Assembly (NCBI GenBank): GCA_028287035.1
Contig: JAQBQL010000212.1
Span: 20,118-84,117 of the forward strand
Reading direction: 5' to 3'
Length of the DNA stretch: 64,000 bases
From: Labilithrix sp.
GTDB lineage: Bacteria; Myxococcota; Polyangia; Polyangiales; Polyangiaceae
Under the pieces are notes generated by a model that saw only the letters and a program-made list of their open reading frames with translations, made no database searches and was not told the origin of the DNA. Below, piece by piece: positions 45,079 through 54,062 of this stretch; positions within the stretch are counted from its first letter, which is position 1, and each line of letters starts with the position of its first letter. The translations under genes were made by a program, and so were the position numbers.

Positions 45079-46956
45079 ATGGGTGACGAGGTTCGCGCGC
45101 GCGTCTGGCCGATGTTCCGGGAGGAGCTGGTCCTCTACGAGGATGACGACCTCATCGCCGTCGACAAGCCCGCGGGCGTTCCGAGCCAGGCCGCGAGTCC
45201 CGACCGGCCCGATGACCTCGTGACGCGCCTCAAGCTTTTCCTCGCCGCACGCGACGGCCAGAGCGACCCTTACCTGGGCGTCCACCAGCGTCTCGACCGC
45301 GACACGAGCGGCGTCGTCCTCTTCACGAAGAAGCCCGACGTGAACGCCGCGCTGGCGAAGCAGTTCGAGGGCCGCACGCTCGTGAAGCAGTACCTCGCGG
45401 CCGTCACCGAGTGGCGCGGCCGCCCGCGCGAGGTGGTCCTCGACGACCACCTCCGCAAGGGTGACGGCGGCCGCATGGAGGTCGCTGGCGTGGCGCCCAC
45501 GGCACGAGCCGGCTACCGCCGCCGGAGCGCCACGCGCGACGCAGCGGCCCCTCCCGGGCGGCCCCCGCACCGGGGCGCCCGCCTCCGGCCCACGCCCGGC
45601 GAGCCCGCAGTCCCGCCGCCGACGCTCGCCGGCTCGCAGCGCGCGGTCACCCGCGTCACGACGCGCAGCGCCACCGAGGGCCGCGCGCTCCTCGAGCTCC
45701 GCCTCGAGACCGGCCGCACCCACCAGGCGCGCGTCCAGCTCGCGCACGCCGGCGCGCCCATCGCCGGTGATCCGCTCTACGGCGGCGGCGCCGCCCCGCG
45801 CCTCATGCTGCATGCGGCCGGGCTGATCCTCGCGCACCCACGCACCGGCAAGCGCCTCGAGATCCGCGCCGCCGTCCCGCCGGCGATGAACGAATGGATG
45901 GCGCGAGGCGACCTCGGCGACGCCGTCTACGACGACGTCGCCGCGCTCGACCGCGCGCTCGCCCTCGCGGTGGAGCGCCGCTGGGGCCTCGGCTGGAGCG
46001 CCGTGCGCGCGCCCGAGGAGCGCCGCACCACCGCATTCCGGCTCGTCAACGAGGACGGCGACGCGCTCCCCGGCCTCGCCGTCGACGTGTACGGCGACCA
46101 CCTCGTTGCCCAGATCTACGTGGGAGGCATCTGGGAGGACCGCGCCCGCCGCGACCGCGTCCTCGACCGCCTGGGCGCGCTCGGCTTCGCGGGCGTCTAC
46201 GTCAAGCTCCGGCCCAAGCAGTCGAACGTGCTCGTGGACACGCGGCGCGACGACGTGGCCCCGAAGCTCCCGGTCCGCGGCGCACCGGCGCCCCCCGAGC
46301 TCGGCATCCTCGAAGAGGGCGTGCCGTACCGCGTGAAGCTGGGCGACGGCCTCTCCACCGGCATCTTCCTCGACCAGCGCCCGAACCGGCGGCTCGTGCG
46401 CGAGCTCGCCGCCGGCGCGCGCGTCCTCAACCTGTTCTCGTACACGTGCGGCTTCAGCGTCGCCGCGGCGCTCGGCGGCGCCACGCGCACCGTGAGCGTC
46501 GACGCCTCGGCGCTCGCCCTGGAGTGGGGCCGCCAGAACTTCCTCGGCGCTGGCATCACGCTAGGCGTCCGCGGCCCCGGGGAGCCCCACACGTTCGTCG
46601 CGGAGGACGTGTTCTCCTGGCTCACCCGCGCCGCCTCGAAGGCCGAACGCTTCGATCTCGTCATCGTGGACCCGCCGAGCTACTCGTCGACCAAGAAGCG
46701 CCGCTTCGTCGCGGAGACCGACTACGGCGAGCTCGTCGCGATGGTCGCCAAGGTGCTCGCCCCGCACGGGAAGGTCCTTGCATCGTGCAACCATCGCGGC
46801 CTCGCCCGCGGCAAGCTGCGGCGGCTTGTCGCCCAGGGCCTCGAAGGCGACGGCCGCGCGCTGGCGCAGCTGAAGGACCTCCCCGACGCGCCGGATTTCC
46901 CGCCGGGCCTCGGCCGCGACGTCTTCATGAAGAGCGTGCTCGCAAGCCTCGTGTGA
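45079..46956 (+). CDS. RluA-type pseudouridine synthase fused to RlmI/RlmK-type rRNA methyltransferase
   Basis: This 625-residue protein is a clear fusion. Residues about 15-290 are an RluA-family pseudouridine synthase: VDKPAGVPSQ, HQRLDRDTSGVVLF with catalytic Asp73, and the C-terminal LETGRTHQARVQLAHAGAPI and GDPLYG. A basic Arg/Pro/Ala-rich insert of about 60 residues interrupts the middle. Residues about 330-625 are a class I SAM methyltransferase like RlmI or the RlmK half of RlmKL: STGIFLDQRPNR (426-437), NLFSYTCGFSVAAALGGA and DPPSYSS (531-537). Both sites are intact, so it should make pseudouridine and a methylated base in rRNA. I use ATG 45079; the frame upstream is repeat sequence. 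Confidence 0.88.
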   Translation: MGDEVRARVWPMFREELVLYEDDDLIAVDKPAGVPSQAASPDRPDDLVTRLKLFLAARDGQSDPYLGVHQRLDRDTSGVVLFTKKPDVNAALAKQFEGRTLVKQYLAAVTEWRGRPREVVLDDHLRKGDGGRMEVAGVAPTARAGYRRRSATRDAAAPPGRPPHRGARLRPTPGEPAVPPPTLAGSQRAVTRVTTRSATEGRALLELRLETGRTHQARVQLAHAGAPIAGDPLYGGGAAPRLMLHAAGLILAHPRTGKRLEIRAAVPPAMNEWMARGDLGDAVYDDVAALDRALALAVERRWGLGWSAVRAPEERRTTAFRLVNEDGDALPGLAVDVYGDHLVAQIYVGGIWEDRARRDRVLDRLGALGFAGVYVKLRPKQSNVLVDTRRDDVAPKLPVRGAPAPPELGILEEGVPYRVKLGDGLSTGIFLDQRPNRRLVRELAAGARVLNLFSYTCGFSVAAALGGATRTVSVDASALALEWGRQNFLGAGITLGVRGPGEPHTFVAEDVFSWLTRAASKAERFDLVIVDPPSYSSTKKRRFVAETDYGELVAMVAKVLAPHGKVLASCNHRGLARGKLRRLVAQGLEGDGRALAQLKDLPDAPDFPPGLGRDVFMKSVLASLV

Positions 46957-46980
46957 GGCGGCCCCTGCGCGAGGCGCTCG

Positions 46981-48612
46981 TCACGGCGCCCGCGCCTTGC
47001 ACCGCGCCTCGTCGGCCGACCAGCCGGGACGCACGATCTTCCGCACGCTGGGCGTGAGCCGCAGCTCGGTCACCTCGTCCGCCCGGCGCACGCGGAGGAC
47101 CGTCACCATCTTCCCGCCGCGCTCCGCCGCGCGACGAGCGCTGATGATCTCGTCGCCGACGCGAAGGCCGGCAGTCGCCGCCGCACCTCTGGCGGTCAGC
47201 TTCGCGACGCGCAGGTGGTCGCCGTCGAGCTCGTAGCCGCGGTCCTCGAGCGCGACCTCGTGAGGACGCCGTTCGAAGCAGGGCCCGTACCCGAGGCGGG
47301 CCGGGCTGCGGACCGCGCCTCTCGTCACGAGCTCGTCGTGGAGCGCCGCGCCGCGCGGGCCGGCGGCCCCCAGCAGCCCTCGCAGGCCGCGTGCCGACGG
47401 GTCGCTTCGCCCCTGCGCGGCCCAGCGGGTCATCGTCTCCGCGAGCGTGCCCCTCGACGCAGCGTCCGCCGGCGCGTCCAGCCACGCCGCGAGGAGATCC
47501 CCACGCGCGGCGCCCACTGCGCGCTCCTCGTCCCGGGTGAGCCCGAGACCGCTCGGGTCCGAATAGAGCGTCGCCAGCGTGGCGTCGAGATCGCCGGCGG
47601 CCTCCGCCATGGTGAGGAGCCCCACGTCCAGCAGGACGGCGCGCGCGAGATACCGCGCCACGCCCGCGAGCACGGCTGCCTCGTCGGGCGAGCCGGGCGC
47701 CGGGTCCATCGCCTCGAGGACGAATGCCGTCGCCACCTCGAGCGTGTCCAGGTTGCGCCACGGCGCATCGACGGGCAACTGGAGCACCATGCCGCCGGTG
47801 CCGCGCAGGATGGCGACGCCCGGCCGCTCCGCAAACAGCGGGGTGACCACGAAGTGTCGCGGCGCGAGCTCCTTCCGGCCGAAGAAGTTCGCGACCGCCT
47901 CGCGTGCTGTCGCGACCTCGCCCATCGCGATCCGGTAGTCGAGGGCGGACGGCTCGATGACCGCGAAGTCGTCCTCTGCGGTCATCGTCTTGAACGTGAT
48001 GAGGGACGCCCGTGGCGCCACGACGAAGGCGGCATCTGCGAGCTCGGCGGCGCCGACCTGCTCCGGCAGCGACCCCGCGGGGCCCAGCGTGGAGAGCACT
48101 GACGGAGCCGCAGCGCGCTCGAGCCTCGCGGCCAGGGTCACTCGCCAGGGACCGCCCTGCGCCGGAAGGATCATGACGGCGCGGCCACGGAACCGGAGCA
48201 GCTCGGCGGAGACGGTGATCTGGGCGGGGTCGTCGACCTGACCGTACGGCGGCGTGACGGTGTAGCGGAGCCGGACCCGCTCGGCGCCCGCCGGGAGGTG
48301 GACCACCAGCCGATCGGTACCTCGTTCGACGGTCGGAGGTCCGGCGGTCCCGGGAGCGCACGTCACGTCGCCCACCATGACGCCGGCTTGCAGCGCGAGC
48401 GACCACTCCTGCAGGACCTCTCGCGGTCCCTCCGCGTCGACCGTCACGTGTAGCGCGCCCTCCGCCTCCTCGAGGTCGTAGTGCAGGAGCGCGCGGCGAG
48501 GCTGCGCGGGCCGGACCGCCGGCGGGCGGGGAGTGGTGGCCGGCACACCCCTCGAGGAGCTGCACGCGGCGACGCACAGACCCGCCGCGAGCGCGGACAG
48601 GAGCGCCCTCAC
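46981..48612 (-). CDS. M61-like lipoprotein with PDZ domain, apparently without protease site
   Basis: This 543-residue lipoprotein (VAAC, Cys17) has the layout of M61 glycyl aminopeptidases. An N-terminal beta domain (about 40-230) is followed by a helical middle region with PLFAERPGVAILRGTGG and a C-terminal PDZ-like segment (about 445-530: LRVAKLTARGAAATAGLRVG, DEIISARRAAERGG). The zinc motif HExxH that M61 enzymes carry in the middle region is missing; the corresponding helix reads EVATAFVLEAMDPAPG. It is therefore probably a non-catalytic relative that binds peptides through the PDZ. The start is GTG 48612, overlapping the stop of the short ORF upstream by four bases. Converges on the fusion gene. 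Confidence 0.75.
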   Translation of the reverse strand: MRALLSALAAGLCVAACSSSRGVPATTPRPPAVRPAQPRRALLHYDLEEAEGALHVTVDAEGPREVLQEWSLALQAGVMVGDVTCAPGTAGPPTVERGTDRLVVHLPAGAERVRLRYTVTPPYGQVDDPAQITVSAELLRFRGRAVMILPAQGGPWRVTLAARLERAAAPSVLSTLGPAGSLPEQVGAAELADAAFVVAPRASLITFKTMTAEDDFAVIEPSALDYRIAMGEVATAREAVANFFGRKELAPRHFVVTPLFAERPGVAILRGTGGMVLQLPVDAPWRNLDTLEVATAFVLEAMDPAPGSPDEAAVLAGVARYLARAVLLDVGLLTMAEAAGDLDATLATLYSDPSGLGLTRDEERAVGAARGDLLAAWLDAPADAASRGTLAETMTRWAAQGRSDPSARGLRGLLGAAGPRGAALHDELVTRGAVRSPARLGYGPCFERRPHEVALEDRGYELDGDHLRVAKLTARGAAATAGLRVGDEIISARRAAERGGKMVTVLRVRRADEVTELRLTPSVRKIVRPGWSADEARCKARAP

Positions 48613-48785
48613 GCCGGCCGCCGCGACGCGACGGCCATTACCGCGCGCCGAAAGCCGTCGCCCAGCGCGACGCGCACGACGGTGAGCGCCGCATGCTTGT
48701 CTCTGCTGAGCGCGTATCCGAGCTTAGCGAGGGTGTCGTGATCCGCGGGCGCGCGAGAGGACGTTTCCTCGTCGCGCGCGGTCAC
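48609..48785 (-). CDS. Possible 58-residue basic small protein filling the gap between two genes
   Basis: An open frame from GTG 48785 to TGA 48609 exactly fills the 176-bp space. It starts 3 bases after the stop of the acidic lipoprotein gene, and its stop overlaps the GTG of the M61-like gene (GTGA). The product contains TLAKLGYALSRDKHAALTVV and FRRAVMAVASRRPA, basic and probably helical. About 84% of codons end in G or C, somewhat lower than neighbours. There is no Shine-Dalgarno sequence and no family match that I know, so it may be chance; the junctions are the main argument. Confidence 0.35.
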   Translation of the reverse strand: MTARDEETSSRAPADHDTLAKLGYALSRDKHAALTVVRVALGDGFRRAVMAVASRRPA

Positions 48786-48788
48786 ACA

Positions 48789-49061
48789 TCAGCCCGCGTC
48801 GGCGTCGGCGTCGCCCGCGTCGCCGGCGTCTGCCGCGTCGACGCCCGCGTCCTCGCCGGCTTCTTCGCCGCCGTCGTCGCCGGCTTCGTCGCTGGCGTCC
48901 TCCGCGGGCTTCGCGGCATCGGGGATGACGCTAGCGTCGTCGAAATGCTCGCCGATCGGCGAGGGGCTCGTGTCGTCGCACGCCACGATGACGGCGCCGG
49001 TGACGGCCGCCGCCGCGAGGAGCGACAGGACGAGGAACGAAGGACGAATCTTGCTGAGCAT
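48789..49061 (-). CDS. Small Asp/Glu/Ala-rich lipoprotein
   Basis: The product is 90 residues from ATG 49061; GTG 49091 would add ten and is preceded by TATCCC with 7 bases, so the start is open. The signal (MLSKIRPSFLVLSLLAAAAV) ends in a lipobox (VIVAC, Cys28). The tail is composed almost only of Asp, Ala, Glu and Gly (AGEDAGVDAADAGDAGDADA). Function unknown; presumed acidic cell-surface spacer or cation-binding protein. It is divergent from the TonB-dependent receptor operon and is followed by the short ORF and the M61-like gene. Confidence 0.7.
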   Translation of the reverse strand: MLSKIRPSFLVLSLLAAAAVTGAVIVACDDTSPSPIGEHFDDASVIPDAAKPAEDASDEAGDDGGEEAGEDAGVDAADAGDAGDADADAG

Positions 49062-49275
49062 GGCGCGGGCGCCGGAATCTTCGGTCTTCACGAAGATGGG
49101 GATATGCGAGCACGCGCACTCGTGTCAACTGCTGCGCGGTGGTGCGGCGACGATGCGTAGTTCGTCTAGTGGCTTGTGCACTGCCTTGCGCAATGCCAGC
49201 GACGGGTCCGACGCCGCGGCGTGCGACCGAATGAAACAGCAATTGATGGTTGTACCCTGCAATGTGACAAGCGGC

Positions 49276-49305
49276 TTGACACAAGGCTCGGTTCACCTCT
49301 TTTAT
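49276..49305 (+). promoter_or_regulatory. Sigma-70-like promoter of the TonB-dependent receptor operon
   Basis: TTGACA at 49276-49281, an 18-bp spacer, then TTTTAT at 49300-49305. The predicted leader is about 44 bases and contains AAGGA 9 bases before ATG 49356. The 294-bp region upstream is less GC-rich than average and includes the palindrome TTGCGCAA (49186-49193), a possible operator. Confidence 0.6.
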
Positions 49306-49355
49306 GCCGCCGCACAAACCAGCGCGGGGAGCGGCACGCGCAAGGAACATGATCG

Positions 49356-52300
49356 ATGAAATTTAACCGTTTGGGACTTTGGTCCAGCGCGTCGGCAGCA
49401 GCGATCGTCATCCTGGCTGCAAGTGAAGCGCGCGCGCAGGTCGGCGGAGCAAACCTCACTGGACGCGTCACCGACGCGTCCACGAACGCGCCCGTGGCGG
49501 ACGTGGTCGTCACCATCACCTCTCCGAACCTCCAGGGTGAAGAGACGGCGGTGACCGACGCGAACGGCCTCTGGCGCGCTCAGAGCCTTCCGGTCGGCGA
49601 TTACACCATTCGCCTCGACAAGGAGTCGTACAAGCCGTTCGCGCGTACCGGCATCGGCCTCCGTGCCGACGTCACTCTCCGCGTCGACTCGCAGCTCCTC
49701 CCGGAGTCGCTGAAGGAAGAAGTCGTCGTCGTCGCGACGAACCCGACGGTCGACGTCGGCTCGAGCAACACCGGCCTTTCGATCTCGGGTGACTTCGCGC
49801 GGCGCGTGCCGCTCGTTCGTCCGGGCTCGGCCACCGGTGGCGCGTCACGCTCGTACGAGGCGGTCGCCCAGGCGACGCCCCAGGCGAACGCCGACGACTA
49901 CGGCACGAGCATCAACGGAACGACGTCGCCCGAGAACAACTTCGTCATCGACGGCCTGTCGCGCGGCAACGCCGGCTTCGGCGTCAACGGCGCTCGGCTC
50001 TCCGTCGAGTTCGTCCGCGAGGTCAACGTCCTCACCGGCGGTTACATGCCGGAGTACGGCGCGGCCGGCGGCGGTATCATCTCCGCGACCACCAAGACCG
50101 GTACGAACGAGTTCCACGGCGGCGCCTGGATCTTCGCATCGCCCGGCGGCCTCGAAGGCGAGCGCAAGCGCATCTCGCGCACCGGCCAGACGATCACGAC
50201 GCAGCCGTCGCTCGCGTCGATCGGTGACATCGGTGGCGAGGTCGGCGGTCCGATCGTCAAGGACAAGCTCTGGTTCTATGCCGGCTTCGACATCGCGCAC
50301 ACGGGGTACAACCTCGAGCGCGCGCTGAACAACCAGCAGTCCGGCGAGCTCTACGACACGCGTCGCACCTTCGAGTCGACCCGTGAAGAAGCGCAGTTCT
50401 TCGGCAAGCTGACCTGGGCCGCCAACTCGCGGAACCGGATCTCGCTGTCGGCTTACGTGCTCCCGACGACCTCGGGCGGCTCGAACCGCGTTCCGATCGA
50501 TCCGCTCCTCGGCGTCCCGGCGGTCGGCAACATCAGCGGTACGCCGAACGCGCTCTTCAACCAGGTGAAGACGAACACCACCAGCGTCCAGGTCGACTGG
50601 GAGACGCAGAGCCCGTCGAAGAAGGTCTTCCTGAAGACCACCGCCGGCTGGATGCACCAGATCGAGGACACGCTCGCGAACGACGGCACCGCCGCCGGTA
50701 CGCTGCAGGGCCTGTCCGGAGTCAGCGGCGTCTCGTACCGCCGTAACCAGCCCGGCCTCCACGGCATCGCGGACTTCGAGCCCGTCGCCCCGTGGGAGTG
50801 CGACGCCGCCGGCACGACGAGCGCCACGAAGTGCCCGGTCACCTCGTACAACGGAGGCGGCCCCGGCTTCCTCTCGTCGCGCTCGTTCGATCGCTTCAGC
50901 CTCCGCAGCATCCTCACCATCCTCGGCGAGGCGGCCGGCCACCACGTGGTCAAGGTCGGCGCCGAGGTCGAAGGCATGAGCTTCATCAGCACGAAGGCCT
51001 ACGGCGGTGCCGACCTGCTCCGCGAGAGCCTCAGCGGCACGTCGTTCTCCGACTTCCGCAACTACTCGTACCTGACGGCGCCCGATCAGCGGGTCCTGCT
51101 GAACGACATCCACAACACGACCCACTCCGTCATGGCGGGCGGGTTCATCCAGGACAGCTGGGCGATCCTCGACAAGGTCACCCTGAACGTCGGCCTCCGC
51201 TACGACGCGCAGATCCTGTTCGGCGGCGACAACGAGCGCTCGCTCGTGCTGCCGAACATGCTCTCGCCGCGCGCCGGCGTCGTGTGGGATCCCACGCAGA
51301 GCGGCCACGCGAAGATCTACGGTAACTTCGCACGCTACTACCAGCAGGCGGCCCTCGACATCGCCGAGCGCGCCGGCTCCGGCGAGCCGCAGACGGTCGC
51401 GTCTCGCTTCGCGACGAAGTGCAACGTCAACGACATCAACCAGCTCAAGGGTGCCTGCCAGGACCCCGCGAACTTCCGCACCATCGGCGACGCGTCGACC
51501 GCGGACAAGAAGTACGCGGTTCAGGGCGCCGGCAAGACCGCCATCGACTCCGAGCTGAAGCCCCAGTACTCCGACGAGCTCGTGTTCGGCGGCGAGTACG
51601 ACATCTTCCGCAACGCCCGCGTCGGTACCTCGTACACCCACCGCTGGATCGGCCGCATCATCGAGGACGTGTCGCGCGACGAGGCGAACACGTACTTCAT
51701 CACGAACCCGGGCGAGCGCACGACGAGCGATTTCCCGAAGCCGGAGCGCACCTACGACGCGCTCACCGTCTTCTTCCAGAAGACGTTCAACAACAACTGG
51801 GAGATGATGGCGAGCTACACGCTCGCGTACCTCCGCGGTAATTACGCGGGTCTCTTCCGTCCCGAGACGGGCCAGCTCGACCCGTTCATCAACTCGGACT
51901 ACGACCTCAAGTCGCTGACCGTGAACCGGAACGGCCCCCTCCCGGGCGACACGCGGCACCAGATCAAGGTGTTCGGCTCGAAGACCTTCGACATCAGCGA
52001 GCACAACGCAATCCTCGTCGGCGGCGCGTTCCGCGCGACCTCCGGCGGCCCGACCAGCTACCTCGGCTCTCACCCGATCTACGGACCGGACGAGGTGTTC
52101 GTCCTCGAGCGCGGCGCCGGTAACCGTCTCCCCTGGACGTACGGCCTCGACACGACGCTCGGCTACACGGTGAAGATGGGCGAGAGCCAGTCGGTCACCG
52201 TCTCGGTCGACGTCTTCAATCTCCTTAACTTCCAGGAGATCGCCAGCCGCGACGAGCGGTACACGTCGAGCGACGTGAACCCGATCGCCGGCAGCAAGTC

Positions 52301-52436
52301 CACGTCGGATCTCAAGAACCTGCGCGGGATCGACGGCGTCCTGATCCAGAAGAAAGAGATCAACCCCAACTTCTCCAACCCGACGTCTTACCAAGCACCG
52401 CGCCAGATCCGTTTCGGCCTGCGCGGCACGTTCTGA
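49356..52436 (+). CDS. TonB-dependent outer-membrane receptor (Oar-like, with carboxypeptidase-regulatory-like N-domain)
   Basis: This 1026-residue protein has a signal peptide (near SEARAQ). A CarboxypepD-regulatory-like beta-sandwich follows (about 33-112: TGRVTDASTNAPVADVVVTI, LPVGDYTIRLDKESYKPF). Then come a TonB-box-like EEVVVVA (121-127), a plug domain (about 150-265: INGTTSPENNFVIDGLSRG, GYMPEYGAAGGGIISATTKT) and a 22-strand-type barrel ending FGLRGTF. The architecture is that of the myxobacterial Oar proteins; in M. xanthus Oar is needed for development and for secretion of a protease. Strong AAGGA ribosome-binding site. It heads an operon with a lipoprotein and dedicated TonB-ExbB-ExbD-ExbD. 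The cargo is unknown; no siderophore or metal genes are near. Confidence 0.94.
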   Translation: MKFNRLGLWSSASAAAIVILAASEARAQVGGANLTGRVTDASTNAPVADVVVTITSPNLQGEETAVTDANGLWRAQSLPVGDYTIRLDKESYKPFARTGIGLRADVTLRVDSQLLPESLKEEVVVVATNPTVDVGSSNTGLSISGDFARRVPLVRPGSATGGASRSYEAVAQATPQANADDYGTSINGTTSPENNFVIDGLSRGNAGFGVNGARLSVEFVREVNVLTGGYMPEYGAAGGGIISATTKTGTNEFHGGAWIFASPGGLEGERKRISRTGQTITTQPSLASIGDIGGEVGGPIVKDKLWFYAGFDIAHTGYNLERALNNQQSGELYDTRRTFESTREEAQFFGKLTWAANSRNRISLSAYVLPTTSGGSNRVPIDPLLGVPAVGNISGTPNALFNQVKTNTTSVQVDWETQSPSKKVFLKTTAGWMHQIEDTLANDGTAAGTLQGLSGVSGVSYRRNQPGLHGIADFEPVAPWECDAAGTTSATKCPVTSYNGGGPGFLSSRSFDRFSLRSILTILGEAAGHHVVKVGAEVEGMSFISTKAYGGADLLRESLSGTSFSDFRNYSYLTAPDQRVLLNDIHNTTHSVMAGGFIQDSWAILDKVTLNVGLRYDAQILFGGDNERSLVLPNMLSPRAGVVWDPTQSGHAKIYGNFARYYQQAALDIAERAGSGEPQTVASRFATKCNVNDINQLKGACQDPANFRTIGDASTADKKYAVQGAGKTAIDSELKPQYSDELVFGGEYDIFRNARVGTSYTHRWIGRIIEDVSRDEANTYFITNPGERTTSDFPKPERTYDALTVFFQKTFNNNWEMMASYTLAYLRGNYAGLFRPETGQLDPFINSDYDLKSLTVNRNGPLPGDTRHQIKVFGSKTFDISEHNAILVGGAFRATSGGPTSYLGSHPIYGPDEVFVLERGAGNRLPWTYGLDTTLGYTVKMGESQSVTVSVDVFNLLNFQEIASRDERYTSSDVNPIAGSKSTSDLKNLRGIDGVLIQKKEINPNFSNPTSYQAPRQIRFGLRGTF

Positions 52437-52447
52437 GGATCCGCACC

Positions 52448-53248
52448 ATGATGACGAAAACATTCGCCAAGGGATTCCTCGCCCTCGCTCTGGTCGGCGG
52501 GGTCCTCGCCAGCTCGTACGGCTGCGACCAGCCGAAGCCGAAGTGCGCAGCCGCTCGCGGCCTGCCCTTCGCCACCGTGTTCACCCAGACGTCGGGTCCC
52601 GCCTCGTGCGCCGACAACAAGGGCGAGCAGTTTGGCATCTCGACGTACAGCGCTATCGGTTCGAACAACCGGGCGCCGAATCTCGACATCGCCAGCATCG
52701 CCATCCAGCCCACGTCTCTCGGTACCCTCGTCGAGAACGCGGATGCGGCCGGCGCTGCCGACCCGGACGCCACGCACAAGACGTACGCCCTCGGCTTCTT
52801 CGCGACGGCCGAGCCGGAGAACGACTTCTGCGAGGTCCCCAGCCTCACCAACTCGGTCCAGAACATCCCGGCGTACGAGGATGATCCCGACAACGAGATC
52901 ACCGGCGCTCCTGCCACCAGCGTGACCTACGCGTGGAGCAAGTTGCGGTTCTATGTCACGTCGACCGCACTCGGCACGCAGTTCACCGCCGAGCTCGTCA
53001 AGACGGTCGACGGCGTGGCTTGCGGTTACCACGTCGAAGGCATGTGGCCTTCGGTCGACTGCAGCGCGCCCGATCCGACCGACGACACGGGCGAGAAGCT
53101 CATCGCGGACGACAGTGCGTGCGCGCCCGAGGCGAACATCGACGCGGGCCGTCCGACCGGCTCCGGCATCTCGCCGGACTTCCCGACGAAGTGCGACCCG
53201 GACCAGCTGGTCTGTGTCCTCACCAAGCCTGTTCCCGCTCTGAAGTGA
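52448..53248 (+). CDS. Lipoprotein encoded with the TonB-dependent receptor
   Basis: This 266-residue protein has a lipobox at SSYGC (Cys26). About eleven further cysteines suggest a disulfide-stabilised mature domain (KCAAARGLPF, NKGEQFGISTYSAIGSNNRA, GYHVEGMWPSVDC, FPTKCDPDQLVCVL). No known family. It begins 11 bp after the receptor stop and would be a surface or periplasmic partner, in the manner of SusD-like or HmuY-like substrate-capture lipoproteins, although it has no similarity to them. The first of two consecutive ATGs is given. Confidence 0.8.
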   Translation: MMTKTFAKGFLALALVGGVLASSYGCDQPKPKCAAARGLPFATVFTQTSGPASCADNKGEQFGISTYSAIGSNNRAPNLDIASIAIQPTSLGTLVENADAAGAADPDATHKTYALGFFATAEPENDFCEVPSLTNSVQNIPAYEDDPDNEITGAPATSVTYAWSKLRFYVTSTALGTQFTAELVKTVDGVACGYHVEGMWPSVDCSAPDPTDDTGEKLIADDSACAPEANIDAGRPTGSGISPDFPTKCDPDQLVCVLTKPVPALK

Positions 53249-53303
53249 TGCTGGGCCGTGCGCTGGGTACCCTCCTGCGCTAAGGAATTGAGGGGTTAAG
53301 ACC

Positions 53304-54062
53304 ATGTTCGACGCCGTCCTCAACCGCCATAGTGCAGGACCCCAGCGATGGGGTCTCGGCGCCGTGCTCACCGGTGGTCTCCACGTGGTGATCATCGGCG
53401 CCGTGATCTGGGCCGGGATCCACGCCTCGCGCGCGGACAAGAACACCGCGCCGGAGGTCACCTTCTTCGCGCCGCCTCCGCCTCCGCCGCCCCCTCCGCC
53501 GCCTGCGGGTGGTGGGGCGACGCAGCCGAAGACGCCGAAGGTCGAGAAGAAGATCATCCCGAAGAAGGATGTGATCGTCGAGACCAAGAAGGACATCCCG
53601 AAAGAGGAGCCGAAGGAAGAGGTCAAGAACGACGCGCCGCCCGAGCCCGGCGGCCAGGTCGGTGGCGTCGCCGGCGGTGTTGCCGGCGGCGTCGTCGGCG
53701 GCACGGTGGGCGGCGTCGTCGGTGGAACGCTCGGCGGTCAGCTGGGCGGAACACTCGGCGGCACCGGCAACGGCGTCGTTCCGTTCGGCGAGGGCATGAC
53801 GCGCCCCACGCCGCTCTCGGCGGACGAGATCCAGTACACGCGTGAAGCGCGTGAAGCTCACATCTCGGGCGTCATGATCGTGAAGTGCGTCGTCGCCGTC
53901 GACGGCTCGCTCACGAACTGTCGCGTCATCAAGGGCGTGCCGATGATGGACCAGGCGGTCCTCGCGGCGCTCGCCCGGCACCGCGGCACCCCGGTCATGT
54001 TCCAGGGCCGGCCGGTGGCCGTCGATTACACGTTCACGATCCGGCTGAAGATGCCCGACTGA
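53304..54062 (+). CDS. tonB: TonB energy transducer with Gly-rich linker
   Basis: TonB links ExbB/ExbD in the inner membrane to outer-membrane receptors. The 252-residue protein has one TM helix (about 17-41, with His27 in GGLHVVIIGAVIW as in functional TonBs), a run of 11 prolines and a Lys/Glu-rich segment (VEKKIIPKKDVIVETKKDIP). A glycine-rich section of GGVxGGTx tetrapeptides follows (about 117-155), where classical TonB has Pro-Glu/Pro-Lys repeats. The C-terminal domain (159-252) holds TREAREAHISGVMIVKCVVA and NCRVIKGVPMMD. Two conserved Cys (VKC and NC) may pair. It shares about 63 of 94 C-terminal residues with the kinase at 55819. A GAGGGG Shine-Dalgarno sequence precedes the ATG. Confidence 0.93.
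   Translation: MFDAVLNRHSAGPQRWGLGAVLTGGLHVVIIGAVIWAGIHASRADKNTAPEVTFFAPPPPPPPPPPPAGGGATQPKTPKVEKKIIPKKDVIVETKKDIPKEEPKEEVKNDAPPEPGGQVGGVAGGVAGGVVGGTVGGVVGGTLGGQLGGTLGGTGNGVVPFGEGMTRPTPLSADEIQYTREAREAHISGVMIVKCVVAVDGSLTNCRVIKGVPMMDQAVLAALARHRGTPVMFQGRPVAVDYTFTIRLKMPD

Noticed and set aside
46981..48612. Active M61 aminopeptidase
   Set aside because: No HExxH anywhere in the protein; kept only as an M61-like relative.
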